64,000 nucleotides of DNA from Sulfitobacter sp. SK011 (GTDB taxonomy: Bacteria > Pseudomonadota > Alphaproteobacteria > Rhodobacterales > Rhodobacteraceae): the NCBI RefSeq assembly GCF_003352065.1, contig NZ_CP025803.1:3898001-3962000 (forward strand). The letters run 5' to 3'. The notes under the pieces are model-generated. The model was not told the origin of the DNA and searched no databases. It was given only the letters and a program-made list of their open reading frames with translations. The translations under genes and the position numbers were made by a program. Position 1 is the stretch's first letter. Every line of letters starts with the position of its first letter. Shown piece after piece: positions 56,233-64,000 of the stretch.

Positions 56233-57086
56233 TATGCTTCTCCGGTTGCGACGGGCACCGTGGGGAACATGCCCCATTCGGACCATGAGCCGTCATAAAG
56301 GGACCAATTCGTATGCCCCATACGTTCCAGTGCCAACGCCAGAATGGCCGCCGTCACGCCGGATCCGCACGAAGTGATAACGGGTTTGCCCAGATCAACA
56401 CCCGCCGCCTCGAAAACTGCGCGCGTGGCATCGGGGGACTTCATCGTTTTGTCATCGTTCAACAGTTCGGTGTATGGCACATTGCGCGCACCGGGAATGT
56501 GCCCTGCGCGCAGACCCTCGCGGGGCTCAGGCGCATCACCGCGGAACCGCGCGGCGGCACGGGCATCAACAATCTGCGGATCGCCAAGCTTTGACGCATG
56601 GGCGACCTGCGTGACATCGCGCACCAAGTGGTTTTGCAAACGCACAGTCATATGGCGATCACGCGGGATCGGCGGCATATCTTCGGTCGCATGCCCTTCT
56701 GCGATCCACTTTGGCAGGCCACCATCCAGAACAGCAACGTTATTCTGTCCCATCAGCTTGAACAGCCACCACACGCGCGCCGCAGAAAACAAACCATCGC
56801 CGTCATAGACAACGACCTGATGGCCGTCACCAACCCCCATGGCGCGCATGCGCGACATAAACTTTTCAACCGGCGGGGCCATGTGGGGCAAATCTGACCG
56901 TGCATCGGAAATATCATCAATATCGAAAAACCGCGCGCCTGGGATATGCGCCGCGTCATATTCCGCTTTTGCATCCCGGTCCGTATCAGGCAGGTACCAC
57001 GATGCGTCCAGCAAACGCAGATCCGGGTCTTTGAGATGCTTGGCCAACCAGTCAGTTGAAACCAGTGTTTTGGGATCATCGGTCAC
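56232..57086 (-). CDS. sseA: 3-mercaptopyruvate sulfurtransferase
   Basis: 284-residue two-domain rhodanese. Active-site Cys240 lies in TSCGSGVTAA, the loop type of 3-mercaptopyruvate rather than thiosulfate sulfurtransferases. WYLPDTDRDAKAEYDAAHIP is the inactive first-domain mark. It moves sulfur from mercaptopyruvate, a product of cysteine transamination, to thiols or cyanide. The aminotransferase encoded next in the operon could supply mercaptopyruvate from cysteine. Start GTG 57086 with GAGGG 7 nt upstream. Confidence 0.92.
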   Translation of the reverse strand: MTDDPKTLVSTDWLAKHLKDPDLRLLDASWYLPDTDRDAKAEYDAAHIPGARFFDIDDISDARSDLPHMAPPVEKFMSRMRAMGVGDGHQVVVYDGDGLFSAARVWWLFKLMGQNNVAVLDGGLPKWIAEGHATEDMPPIPRDRHMTVRLQNHLVRDVTQVAHASKLGDPQIVDARAAARFRGDAPEPREGLRAGHIPGARNVPYTELLNDDKTMKSPDATRAVFEAAGVDLGKPVITSCGSGVTAAILALALERMGHTNWSLYDGSWSEWGMFPTVPVATGEA

Positions 57087-57178
57087 AGGAAGCCCTCTTT
57101 TGTCAGGTTTCCTATTGCCTACCGCCGCTGGTTCAGGCTGGCAAGTCCGGGCGACGCTGTTGCACCGCCCAAAGTCAC

Positions 57179-57451
57179 TTATTTCTCCATCATGTTTTTA
57201 ACGATGCCAACAATCGCCAAAACAACGCCGCCGCCGACGCCGCCGCCAGCAACCTGGCTGATGATGCTGCCGATATCCAGCCCACCACCTGCGGCACCTG
57301 CACCCAGACCGCCAAGGATCGTCGCACCCAGACCGCCGCCCACGACGCCCGAGATTGAGTTGATCAAAGTACCTTGGTCGAGCTGACCCAGAATTTTACC
57401 AACAACATTACCACCAACAGCGCCCGAAAGGAGACCAATAATAAGTTCCAT
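57179..57451 (-). CDS. Glycine-rich small hydrophobic protein
   Basis: 90-residue protein from ATG 57451. About a third is Gly, arranged in zipper-like stretches (GLLSGAVGGNVVGKILG, GVVGGGLGATILGGLGAG, QVAGGGVGGGVVLAIVG) and ending in a basic-amphipathic KNMMEK. It is probably membrane-inserted. I recognise no family and see no signal peptide or lipobox. A frame extending back to 57514 adds unlike residues. It is alone between sseA and the GST gene, about 90-120 bp from each. Confidence 0.6.
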   Translation of the reverse strand: MELIIGLLSGAVGGNVVGKILGQLDQGTLINSISGVVGGGLGATILGGLGAGAAGGGLDIGSIISQVAGGGVGGGVVLAIVGIVKNMMEK

Positions 57452-57572
57452 ATTTCCATTCCCTATGGGGCCGTATTTATTTGATGCCGCATGTGGCCCC
57501 AGCTTGCAGCGCATTCAGGACTAGGGCGGGCAAATGGTGTGACAAAGGGGAAAAAAGGTGCCGTTAACGCAT

Positions 57573-58217
57573 TTACCGCATCGCAAAGGGATCCGTTTCG
57601 ATCAAAGAGGGGCGGTTGCACAGCTGTGCCCACCACGCTGACAGCGCAGGGTACTTGCTCAATAGATCTGCGGCCCGAGGAACCTTTGCGAAATAGGCGA
57701 TCATCGGTGAGAGATGGATATCGGCAAGGCTGACGTCTTTGCCATTCAGTTTCAGCCTTTCCTCGGCGATCAAATCCAGCGTCTGCAAAACAGGCAGAGA
57801 CCGCTCCAATCCGGTGACAACTTTGTCCGGGTCAAATTCTTCACCCAGATGTGGCCGGTAAAAACCGTGTGAAAACACATCTCTGACCATCGGTTGATAG
57901 CCATAGGCATCAACGATACCGATCACCTGCCGCAAGCGCGCGGTGGCTTGGGCATCATCGGGCCGCAATGCCCGGCCGGCAGTCAAATCATGGAGATACC
58001 CGGTGATCGCGGCTGTTTCTGTTAGCGTAAATGCCCCGTGCCGCAAGACTGGAACCCGACCAAATGCCGTGTGGCGAGACAGCTCAGCATCAGGTTCTAC
58101 GGCAAAAGGATTGGCCTCAACATAGGTGGCTTCAAGTCCCAGCTCCAAAAGTGCCATGCGCACAATGCGCGTGTAAACGCTGTACCGAAAGCCGATCAGA
58201 ATAAACCGATCATCCAT
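57573..58217 (-). CDS. Glutathione S-transferase family protein
   Basis: 214-residue GST with an N-terminal thioredoxin fold ([20 protein letters not shown], then [10 protein letters not shown] with the cis-Pro, and [11 protein letters not shown] for the glutathione gamma-glutamyl group) and an all-helical C-terminal domain with [12 protein letters not shown]. The substrate is unknown. I start at ATG 58217; it overlaps the smpB end by 8 bases, and longer frames run far into smpB. Confidence 0.87.
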   Translation of the reverse strand: MDDRFILIGFRYSVYTRIVRMALLELGLEATYVEANPFAVEPDAELSRHTAFGRVPVLRHGAFTLTETAAITGYLHDLTAGRALRPDDAQATARLRQVIGIVDAYGYQPMVRDVFSHGFYRPHLGEEFDPDKVVTGLERSLPVLQTLDLIAEERLKLNGKDVSLADIHLSPMIAYFAKVPRAADLLSKYPALSAWWAQLCNRPSLIETDPFAMR

Positions 58218-58698
58218 GATCTTTGAGAAGACGTGCCTTTTGCCGTGACCAATCACGCTTGGCGCTTGTTTCGCGCTTGTCATGATTTTTCTTACCCTTG
58301 GCGATGCCAATCTTGATCTTGGCTTTGCCGCGATGGTTAAAATACATCACCAGCGGCACCAGCGTCATCCCCTTGCGCTGGGTTTCATTCCAAAGCCGCG
58401 ACAACTGCTTGCGCGAGACGAGCAATTTGCGACGGCGGCGCTCCTCGTGCGAAAAGGTCTTGGCCTGCGCGTAGGGTGCAATATAGCCGTTCACCAGCCA
58501 CAGCTCACCATCCTCAACCGCAGCATAGCTCTCAGCAATGTTGGCCCCGCCCATGCGCAGTGATTTGACCTCGGACCCTTCCAGCATGATCCCACATTCA
58601 AGATCATCCTCAATTGCGTAATCATACCGCGCCCGGCGGTTTTCAGCGATCACCTTGTAATTGGGATCAGATTTGGAGGATGATTTTACTTGACTCAT
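58210..58698 (-). CDS. smpB: SsrA-binding protein SmpB
   Basis: 162-residue partner of tmRNA in rescue of stalled ribosomes. The start of the OB fold is [20 protein letters not shown], followed by [19 protein letters not shown], and the C-terminal tail is the basic helix [19 protein letters not shown] that enters the mRNA channel. It is divergent from the SGNH hydrolase gene. The ssrA gene itself is not in the window. Confidence 0.96.
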   Translation of the reverse strand: MSQVKSSSKSDPNYKVIAENRRARYDYAIEDDLECGIMLEGSEVKSLRMGGANIAESYAAVEDGELWLVNGYIAPYAQAKTFSHEERRRRKLLVSRKQLSRLWNETQRKGMTLVPLVMYFNHRGKAKIKIGIAKGKKNHDKRETSAKRDWSRQKARLLKDHG

Positions 58699-58890
58699 AG
58701 TGTTGATTTATGCCGCCATGGCACTTCGCGCAAGGCTGCTTTACAAGGCAATTACCATCTTTGCCCAACCACAACTCAACACAATTTGCCATATTTTTGC
58801 CACGAAATTGTACTAATTTTGACAGAATCTAAGTCTGCCACACACGTACCTGCCCGCGCATCGCGCGCTGCCGCGTGAAAAAGGATAAAC

Positions 58891-59577
58891 ATGATGCTGC
58901 TCGTTCGCCTGTGCACCGCGCTGGCCCTTTGTTTAATGATGACCACCCCCGCCACCGCAGAAAGTCCGATGCGGGTTCTGGTGATGGGGGATTCGTTCAT
59001 GACCTCAAACAGTTCCGCCAAAAAATCACTGCCGCATGTGTTGTCCGGCCTGCTGCGCACCAAAGTCAAAAGCAGAGCCGTGGCGGGGGCTCGGCATCTT
59101 TACGCCCTACCGATCTCGGGCGGATTGGGGATGAATATTTCCAAACAATACCGACCCGGAAAATGGGATTATGTCGTGATGAACGGGGGCGGCAATGACC
59201 TTTGGATGGGCTGCGGATGTGGCAAATGCACTCGCCAAATGGAAAAGCTGATATCCAGCGATGGGCGCAAAGGGGCGATACCCAATACAATTGCGCGCGC
59301 GCGCCGGGATGGTGCAAAGGTCATCTACGTCGGATACCTGCGCAGCCCCGGCAGAGGATCCCCAATCGAGGCATGTAAGCCATTGGGGGACAAACTCGAA
59401 GCGCGCATCGCAAAACTGGCTGCGCTGGACAGTGGCATTACGTTTGTTTCGCTGGCCGATATGGTGCCTTTTGGCGACGCAAGTTTTCACGCCCTTGATA
59501 TGATCCACCCGTCGCCCAAAGGCAGTGCCGCCGCTGCGCGCAGGGTGCTGTCGATCATTCGGCCGAACCCGTCATAA
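58891..59577 (+). CDS. Secreted SGNH/GDSL-family hydrolase
   Basis: 228-residue protein with a signal peptide (MMLLVRLCTALALCLMMTTP, cut near ATA). SGNH blocks: VMGDSF with the catalytic Ser at the start, VMNGGGNDLW with the Asn, and MIHPSPKG with Asp-x2-His at the end. Esterases and acyl or acetyl-xylan-type hydrolases of this fold act on esters of lipids or glycans. Right after GGGNDLW there is a cysteine cluster, WMGCGCGKC (C108, C110, C113), and a further Cys162. The gene converges on the sulfotransferase. Confidence 0.87.
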   Translation: MMLLVRLCTALALCLMMTTPATAESPMRVLVMGDSFMTSNSSAKKSLPHVLSGLLRTKVKSRAVAGARHLYALPISGGLGMNISKQYRPGKWDYVVMNGGGNDLWMGCGCGKCTRQMEKLISSDGRKGAIPNTIARARRDGAKVIYVGYLRSPGRGSPIEACKPLGDKLEARIAKLAALDSGITFVSLADMVPFGDASFHALDMIHPSPKGSAAAARRVLSIIRPNPS

Positions 59578-59592
59578 GCCCGCCGGGGAAAT

Positions 59593-60411
59593 TCAGTCGC
59601 CCAATTTTGCGTGCACCTCGGCCAAATCAATCTCGCCGATGGGCATCTTGTTGCCCGGATTTTCAAAGTCATATTTGAACAAGTCAAAATCACGCTTATA
59701 AATTTCGCGCACCAGATGCATTGACAGATCATCAAAATAATCCTCAACGGGATGCGCCCGCTTGGGTCCATGCCCTTCGCTTTCGTTAAAGCGGGGGATG
59801 TCGGCAAGGGTCACCTGGTGTGGTGTTTCGATGGCGTCCATGACGTCCTGCATCCCATCGTTGAAACTTTCGGTCCAGACGATCTTGTCATAGGTGCCGC
59901 CATTGATGATGAAAGTGCTCACATGACCCGACTGCGCTGACCAATGAATGTCAGGGTCCATGGGACGGTGCCAGCGAATGGTGTCACGGGCAAACAGCAA
60001 AAACCGGCGAAACGATGCGATCTGATCGAATTCCTGTTTGCCATCCTCCCCACCAACCTCGATGCCGTACTTCTGGATCAGCAGCGGCACCAAATTGCCG
60101 CGATAACGCTTCCCGTTACGCTGAATCCCGCAGATCTTGTCAAAGAATGACGACAGGATGCGCGTGTAGGGATTGCGCACACAGGTGAACGCATAAGACT
60201 TGTGGTTGGTCACATTCCGGGTGATCGGCTCTTGTGATCCATCCAACGCCCATTTGTGCAAACCAGCCTTGGCATCGTGAATATCGCCATCGAAAAAATC
60301 GCCATGGTCGGAATAGAACATGATCTGTCCGATGCTTGAACAGGCGCATTTCGGCACCACGCGGTAAACCACGCTTTCGCTCTCTGTCATCCACGTACCG
60401 GGGAAACCCAT
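59593..60411 (-). CDS. Carbohydrate sulfotransferase-type protein
   Basis: 272-residue PAPS-dependent sulfotransferase of the family 2 type (HNK-1/chondroitin 4-like). The 5' phosphosulfate loop is VPKCACSSIGQ, the 3' phosphate site is CVRNPYTRILSSFFDKICG. It has no signal peptide or TM helix, so it acts in the cytoplasm. I start at ATG 60411 with AGGAGG 9 nt upstream. It is divergent from a glycosyltransferase gene 144 bp away, so the two may build a sulfated glycan. The acceptor is not known. Confidence 0.85.
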   Translation of the reverse strand: MGFPGTWMTESESVVYRVVPKCACSSIGQIMFYSDHGDFFDGDIHDAKAGLHKWALDGSQEPITRNVTNHKSYAFTCVRNPYTRILSSFFDKICGIQRNGKRYRGNLVPLLIQKYGIEVGGEDGKQEFDQIASFRRFLLFARDTIRWHRPMDPDIHWSAQSGHVSTFIINGGTYDKIVWTESFNDGMQDVMDAIETPHQVTLADIPRFNESEGHGPKRAHPVEDYFDDLSMHLVREIYKRDFDLFKYDFENPGNKMPIGEIDLAEVHAKLGD

Positions 60412-60555
60412 GCTCACTCGCCTCCTGATGGCCCTGACTGTTTTTAGCAACAGTTTGGCTTTGCTACAAAAAAGCAAATAAATGGTGTTTATTCAATCGG
60501 TCTTCATCATTATCTAGGTAAACAAACCGAGTTAAAGGGTCAGTTCGTTTCCAAA

Positions 60556-62133
60556 ATGGCAAAAATCGCCTACATTCTGCTTTGTCACAAGGATCCGGTT
60601 GCCATTATTCGGCAAGCGGAGCGTTTGACAGCGGTCGGCGATTATATGTCGATCCACTTTGATGCCTCTGCAAATCCTGAACATTTCAAAGAGATTAAGG
60701 CGGCCCTCGCGAACAATCCAAACGTCACATTTGCCCATAAGCGGATCAAATGCGGGTGGGGGGAATGGTCGCTGGTCCAAGCCACACTTTACGCCGTTGA
60801 ATCCGCCGCCAAAGCCTTTCCACGTGCCACACATTTCTACATGCTGTCTGGCGATTGCATGGCGATCAAATCCGCCGAATACACCCATCAGTACCTGGAT
60901 GAAAACGATGCTGATTTCATCGAAAGCTTCGACTATTTCGAAAGTGACTGGATCAAAACAGGCTGGAAAGAGGAACGCCTGATTTACCGCCATTGGGTGA
61001 ACGAGCGCACCCACAAAAAACTGTTCTACGCCATGTTCGAAGTGCAAAAATGGCTGGGCCTGACCCGAGAGATCCCTGCAGACTTGCAGATCCAGATCGG
61101 CAGCCAATGGTGGTGCCTGCGCCGCCGTACCATCGAATGGCTGTTGCACTTCGTAAAGCAGCGCAAGGATGTCGTCCGCTTTTTCCGCACGACCTGGATT
61201 CCGGATGAGACATTTTTTCAAACATTGGTACGCCATCTCGTGCCCGAGGATGAAATACGCACCCGCACGCTGACTTTTCTCATGTTCACCGACTACGGGA
61301 TGCCGGTCACGTTCTACAACGATCACTATGATCTGCTTTTGGCACAGGATTACCTGTTCGCCCGCAAGATCAGCGCGGAAGCGCAGAATCTCAAGCGGCG
61401 TCTGGGACTGCTTTATGCGGCCGAGAGTGTAAAATTCCAGATCAGCAACGAAGGGCGCAGCCTTTTCAAATTCTTGTCGGGGCGTGGCCGTATTGGGCGC
61501 CGCTTTGCCACCCGTTTCTGGGAAACCGAAAGCACCTTGGGTCGCGAACGAGAATTGCTGATCGTCATCTGCAAGAAATGGCATGTGGCCAAACGCGTGC
61601 TTGACCGCATCCGTCAGGTCACCAATGTACCGGCAATCGAATACATCTTTAACGAACAAGACACGCCTTTGCCCGATTTGGGTGGCATTCAAAACACCCT
61701 GGAAAAACGGACGCGCCACCGCCGTGCGCTGATGCGCATGTTGTTTGATTATTTTGAAACCGACCGCCTCATTGTGTGCATGGATCCGGAAAATCTGGAT
61801 CTGCTGAATGATTTTGCATCGGACCGATCCGTGACGCGGATGCTTGAGATCGAATGCCAGTTTTCCGATGATTATCTGATCGGCCACGCAATGCGTGTGG
61901 GCCTTGCAGGGGAACAGACATCGCAAGACACTTTGGAACGCCTTTTGCCCACTATCCGGAACGACATGGTGCATGAAAGTGACCAGATCAGAGATTCTGG
62001 TTTCGAAAACCACCTGCGTTTGCGCGAAAACGCGTCAGAGGATCAAAACGCGGAAATGCTGAGCCAATTCTTGGCGATACCGCATGAAAAGGCCCGAGAG
62101 ATTGCGTCTACGGATTACCTCTTTGCGGATTGA
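60556..62133 (+). CDS. GT14-like glycosyltransferase with C-terminal DUF5928
   Basis: 525-residue protein. The first 290 residues or so resemble the core-2/I-branching beta-1,6-N-acetylglucosaminyltransferase family (MAKIAYILLCHKDPVAIIRQ, YMSIHFDASANPEHF, KCGWGEWSLVQATLYAVESA, HFYMLSGDCMAIKS, SQWWCLRR, WIPDETFFQTLV). The remaining part, rich in charged residues and beginning around LGRERELLIVICKKWHVAKR, I think is the DUF5928 region known from roseobacters. There is no TM helix. The divergent sulfotransferase suggests a shared product. Confidence 0.83.
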   Translation: MAKIAYILLCHKDPVAIIRQAERLTAVGDYMSIHFDASANPEHFKEIKAALANNPNVTFAHKRIKCGWGEWSLVQATLYAVESAAKAFPRATHFYMLSGDCMAIKSAEYTHQYLDENDADFIESFDYFESDWIKTGWKEERLIYRHWVNERTHKKLFYAMFEVQKWLGLTREIPADLQIQIGSQWWCLRRRTIEWLLHFVKQRKDVVRFFRTTWIPDETFFQTLVRHLVPEDEIRTRTLTFLMFTDYGMPVTFYNDHYDLLLAQDYLFARKISAEAQNLKRRLGLLYAAESVKFQISNEGRSLFKFLSGRGRIGRRFATRFWETESTLGRERELLIVICKKWHVAKRVLDRIRQVTNVPAIEYIFNEQDTPLPDLGGIQNTLEKRTRHRRALMRMLFDYFETDRLIVCMDPENLDLLNDFASDRSVTRMLEIECQFSDDYLIGHAMRVGLAGEQTSQDTLERLLPTIRNDMVHESDQIRDSGFENHLRLRENASEDQNAEMLSQFLAIPHEKAREIASTDYLFAD

Positions 62134-62191
62134 ACCGCGTCGCAGGGCAGAAAGTCATGCAGTATGAACGACTAACGCCAGAATGCTTAAT

Positions 62192-62821
62192 TCAAGGCTT
62201 CTTGCGCCACGTCCCCAACCAGCGGGAAAACCGTCCGCTTTTTTCGGCAAAATCATCCTCAATCGCCTCAAGCGTCGGATCGATCCGTGCCATCCTGAAT
62301 CTGCGCCAGCGCACCCAGATCGCGTAAACAATCGCAAAAAACAGCGTCAGTATGATGATGTTAAGCCACGGAATTCCCTTGGACGCATCTGGCCCCTCCA
62401 CCGCCCGGATCGAAATCGCATTCGGAAATATTGTCAGGAATTCATTGCGCCAGCCATAATGCTTAAGCGCCACATAGGTCGGTGCCCCGGTGGTTGATTT
62501 GGCGTCCGCCGCCTCAGCCTGCAAATTTGACGTGTCAAATTTGAAATAGGGCGGCCAGCCCCAGCCGGTATCCTCGTTTCGGTAGACCATGACGTCACCC
62601 TTGGCCCGCCGTGTCTGGATAAAGAACACATCGCGATTGACCGCGGCACCATCCGTTCCAATATCTGCTTGCGCCCAGAAAATCGAATTCTCACCAAAAT
62701 CGATCCGCTTTTCATACGTGTCGGTCACCCGCACAATGTCTACCTGCGGCAGCGTGTAATGAAAGAACGCGCCAATCAGCACCCAGACTGTGATCCAGAA
62801 GACCCATTTAACAATCGCCAT
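62192..62821 (-). CDS. DUF1523-type membrane protein
   Basis: 209-residue protein with a TM helix at the N-terminus (VKWVFWITVWVLIGAFFHYT), a periplasmic domain of about 110 residues (IVRVTDTYEKRIDFGENSIF...) and a second TM (IIILTLFFAIVYAIWVRW) before a basic cytoplasmic tail. It matches my memory of DUF1523, found in alphaproteobacteria, with no known function. ATG 62821 has AAGGA upstream; a longer frame from 62902 is not membrane-like. It is the last gene of a minus-strand group of three. Confidence 0.75.
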   Translation of the reverse strand: MAIVKWVFWITVWVLIGAFFHYTLPQVDIVRVTDTYEKRIDFGENSIFWAQADIGTDGAAVNRDVFFIQTRRAKGDVMVYRNEDTGWGWPPYFKFDTSNLQAEAADAKSTTGAPTYVALKHYGWRNEFLTIFPNAISIRAVEGPDASKGIPWLNIIILTLFFAIVYAIWVRWRRFRMARIDPTLEAIEDDFAEKSGRFSRWLGTWRKKP

Positions 62822-62835
62822 CACGAGGTTCCTTC

Positions 62836-63102
62836 TTACGAAAAATTGGTCAGATAGATGATCACGCTGATCAGCACCACAGGTACAATATAAACGCCCC
62901 AAATCAATTTACGACGGATCGAGTCATCGTATCTTTCAAGGCCGCGCCGCACAAACGTCTCCCGGTCCACCTTCCGTGGGCCATCCTCCCATTTCTTGCG
63001 CAACTTGCCGCGCCTGACAGCACGCGAATAGAATGACAAACAGATAAAGATCACCGTCAGAACGACGAACCCCATCACCACCAATCGTGCCAGTGCAAGC
63101 AT
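62836..63102 (-). CDS. Small two-helix membrane protein
   Basis: 88-residue hypothetical. TM helices at about 5-25 (ARLVVMGFVVLTVIFICLSF) and about 68-86 (IWGVYIVPVVLISVIIYL) flank a basic cytoplasmic stretch (RRGKLRKKWEDGPRKVDRET). No family recognised. It lies 14 bp before the DUF1523-type gene and 3 bp after the gene upstream, so all three form one operon. Confidence 0.75.
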   Translation of the reverse strand: MLALARLVVMGFVVLTVIFICLSFYSRAVRRGKLRKKWEDGPRKVDRETFVRRGLERYDDSIRRKLIWGVYIVPVVLISVIIYLTNFS

Positions 63103-63105
63103 CGC

Positions 63106-64000
63106 CTAGTTCCCCCTCACCGCGCCCCACGGACCAACCCGGGCTATCATATCCGACACCGGGTCCGGCTTTGCAGGCATTGGTTCTTCGAGCGGCGCAT
63201 CATGACCAAAAAGCGCCCTGCGCGCGCCCGCCTTGTCCACCTGATACTCGGCCACAAGGAAATCAGCAACATAGGCGCGCTTGTTATCCGGCCAACCCGC
63301 ATAGGTGCGGTAAAAGAGTTCCTTATGACAGATGAACATCTGCCGTGCGTCTTTGGGCGCAAGTTCCGCCAGCAGCATGTTCACCAGTGCTGCGTCCTTT
63401 GTATCAGACGCGCGCAAGGTATAGAAATACGCCGGATGATCCGATGAAATACGTGGCCAGGCCCCACCATTCTCTGCCCAGTTTACCAACGCCGCCAACG
63501 CGTGAAATTCGGCAGGCAGCTTGTCACCATGGTCCCGCGCCAGCCGCCGCATATCGGCCCGCGTGGCCCCGGTCAGGTCCACGCCCTGATCTGCCACCGC
63601 ATCTACCAGAATGAAATCCATCTTTTGCCGCAGGATCGCGGCGGCATTGATCCCCCGCGCCTCAGTGATGGCTTCGGTCAGCTCGTTATATTCGAAAAAC
63701 TTGGCAATTTGGTTTCGGTTGCTTGCATCAAAAACATATTTGATAGGCAACTCACCCAACCCTGCCTTGCCCAACGGCGCGATCAACGCAGGGTGTTCCA
63801 CGTCCTGAAAAAGATACAGCCCGCCAAAATGCGCCGTCCAGAAATTGCGCTGATCAAAGCTCATCTGCTTCAGCTTGACCGGATTACGCACCACATCCCC
63901 GGTCTTGCCCGCCAGCGTGATCATCTCGGCAATCAGCACGTCATCGAACCAACCATCGGGCTCCGTCTTGAACCGATCCACCAGATCGCCCAGCTTCTCA
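63106..64000 (-). CDS. Hypothetical protein, N-terminus beyond the window (DUF6638-like)
   Basis: The frame is open to the last base of the window on the minus strand, so the start is missing and 297 residues are visible. It has no TM helix. Conserved-looking stretches are WFDDVLIAEMITLAGKTGDV, FWTAHFGGLYLFQDVEHPAL and ICHKELFYRTYAGWPDNKRA. I think this is a roseobacter family called DUF6638, but I am not certain. Function is unknown. It is the first visible gene of the operon with the two membrane proteins. Confidence 0.65.
   Translation of the reverse strand, partial: EKLGDLVDRFKTEPDGWFDDVLIAEMITLAGKTGDVVRNPVKLKQMSFDQRNFWTAHFGGLYLFQDVEHPALIAPLGKAGLGELPIKYVFDASNRNQIAKFFEYNELTEAITEARGINAAAILRQKMDFILVDAVADQGVDLTGATRADMRRLARDHGDKLPAEFHALAALVNWAENGGAWPRISSDHPAYFYTLRASDTKDAALVNMLLAELAPKDARQMFICHKELFYRTYAGWPDNKRAYVADFLVAEYQVDKAGARRALFGHDAPLEEPMPAKPDPVSDMIARVGPWGAVRGN

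Overview
The window comes from a marine alphaproteobacterium of the Rhodobacterales (Roseobacter group). This is inferred from gene content and order: a FYDLN-acid-type acidic protein next to tRNA-Ala, a tauABC / tpa-tauR-xsc-pta / soeABC taurine island, a split MnmC/MnmD pair, DUF1523- and DUF5928-type proteins, moderately high GC, and many genes joined by 4-base ATGA/GTGA overlaps. All of it reads as chromosomal. I see no insertion sequence, prophage, CRISPR array, rRNA operon or replication origin.

Layout. 1-2.9 kb: end of an acidic-tail protein, tRNA-Ala(GGC) and a DEAD-box RNA helicase. 2.9-17.8 kb: the taurine/sulfonate island. TauABC imports taurine. Tpa makes sulfoacetaldehyde and alanine. 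TauR is the MocR-type regulator. Xsc yields sulfite and acetyl phosphate, Pta makes acetyl-CoA, and SoeABC oxidises sulfite to sulfate at the quinone pool. A small glycine-zipper lipoprotein gene with its own terminator sits between tpa and tauR. 17.8-30.5 kb: M20 amidohydrolase, DapA, soluble lytic transglycosylase, DMT exporter, MnmD and its divergent FAD partner, FMN reductase, an OmpA-type lipoprotein, an Ada-type repair protein, Nth, a PfkB kinase, an acetyltransferase and RppH. 30.5-46.6 kb: FadH, ZntB, a LysR regulator, an OmpA protein, an AhpD-like protein, acetyltransferases, a CinA-type domain protein, SfsA, Map, an aminotransferase, RsmD, a ferredoxin-reductase-type flavoprotein, peroxiredoxin, MscS, PhhB, a glycerophosphodiesterase and RidA. 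46.7-57.1 kb: a two-gene type I secretion operon, PhzF, a bifunctional penicillin-binding protein, GlnK-AmtB, an aromatic/aspartate aminotransferase and SseA. 57.1-64 kb: a glycine-rich small protein, GST, SmpB, a secreted SGNH hydrolase, a sulfotransferase divergent from a GT14-type glycosyltransferase, and three little-known membrane or cytosolic proteins, the last cut by the window edge.

The clearest functional unit is taurine to acetyl-CoA plus sulfate. Its most unusual features are: a TauC permease with a large extracytoplasmic insert that resembles a bacterial Ig/cadherin-like domain; several pairs of short direct repeats spaced 22-23 bp in the island's intergenic regions, some resembling TauR boxes; and a highly structured soeA-soeB gap in which the soeB ribosome-binding site lies in a hairpin. 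Downstream, the divergent sulfotransferase and glycosyltransferase pair looks like part of an undescribed sulfated-glycan pathway. All functional calls rest on reading motifs by eye; no database search was possible.
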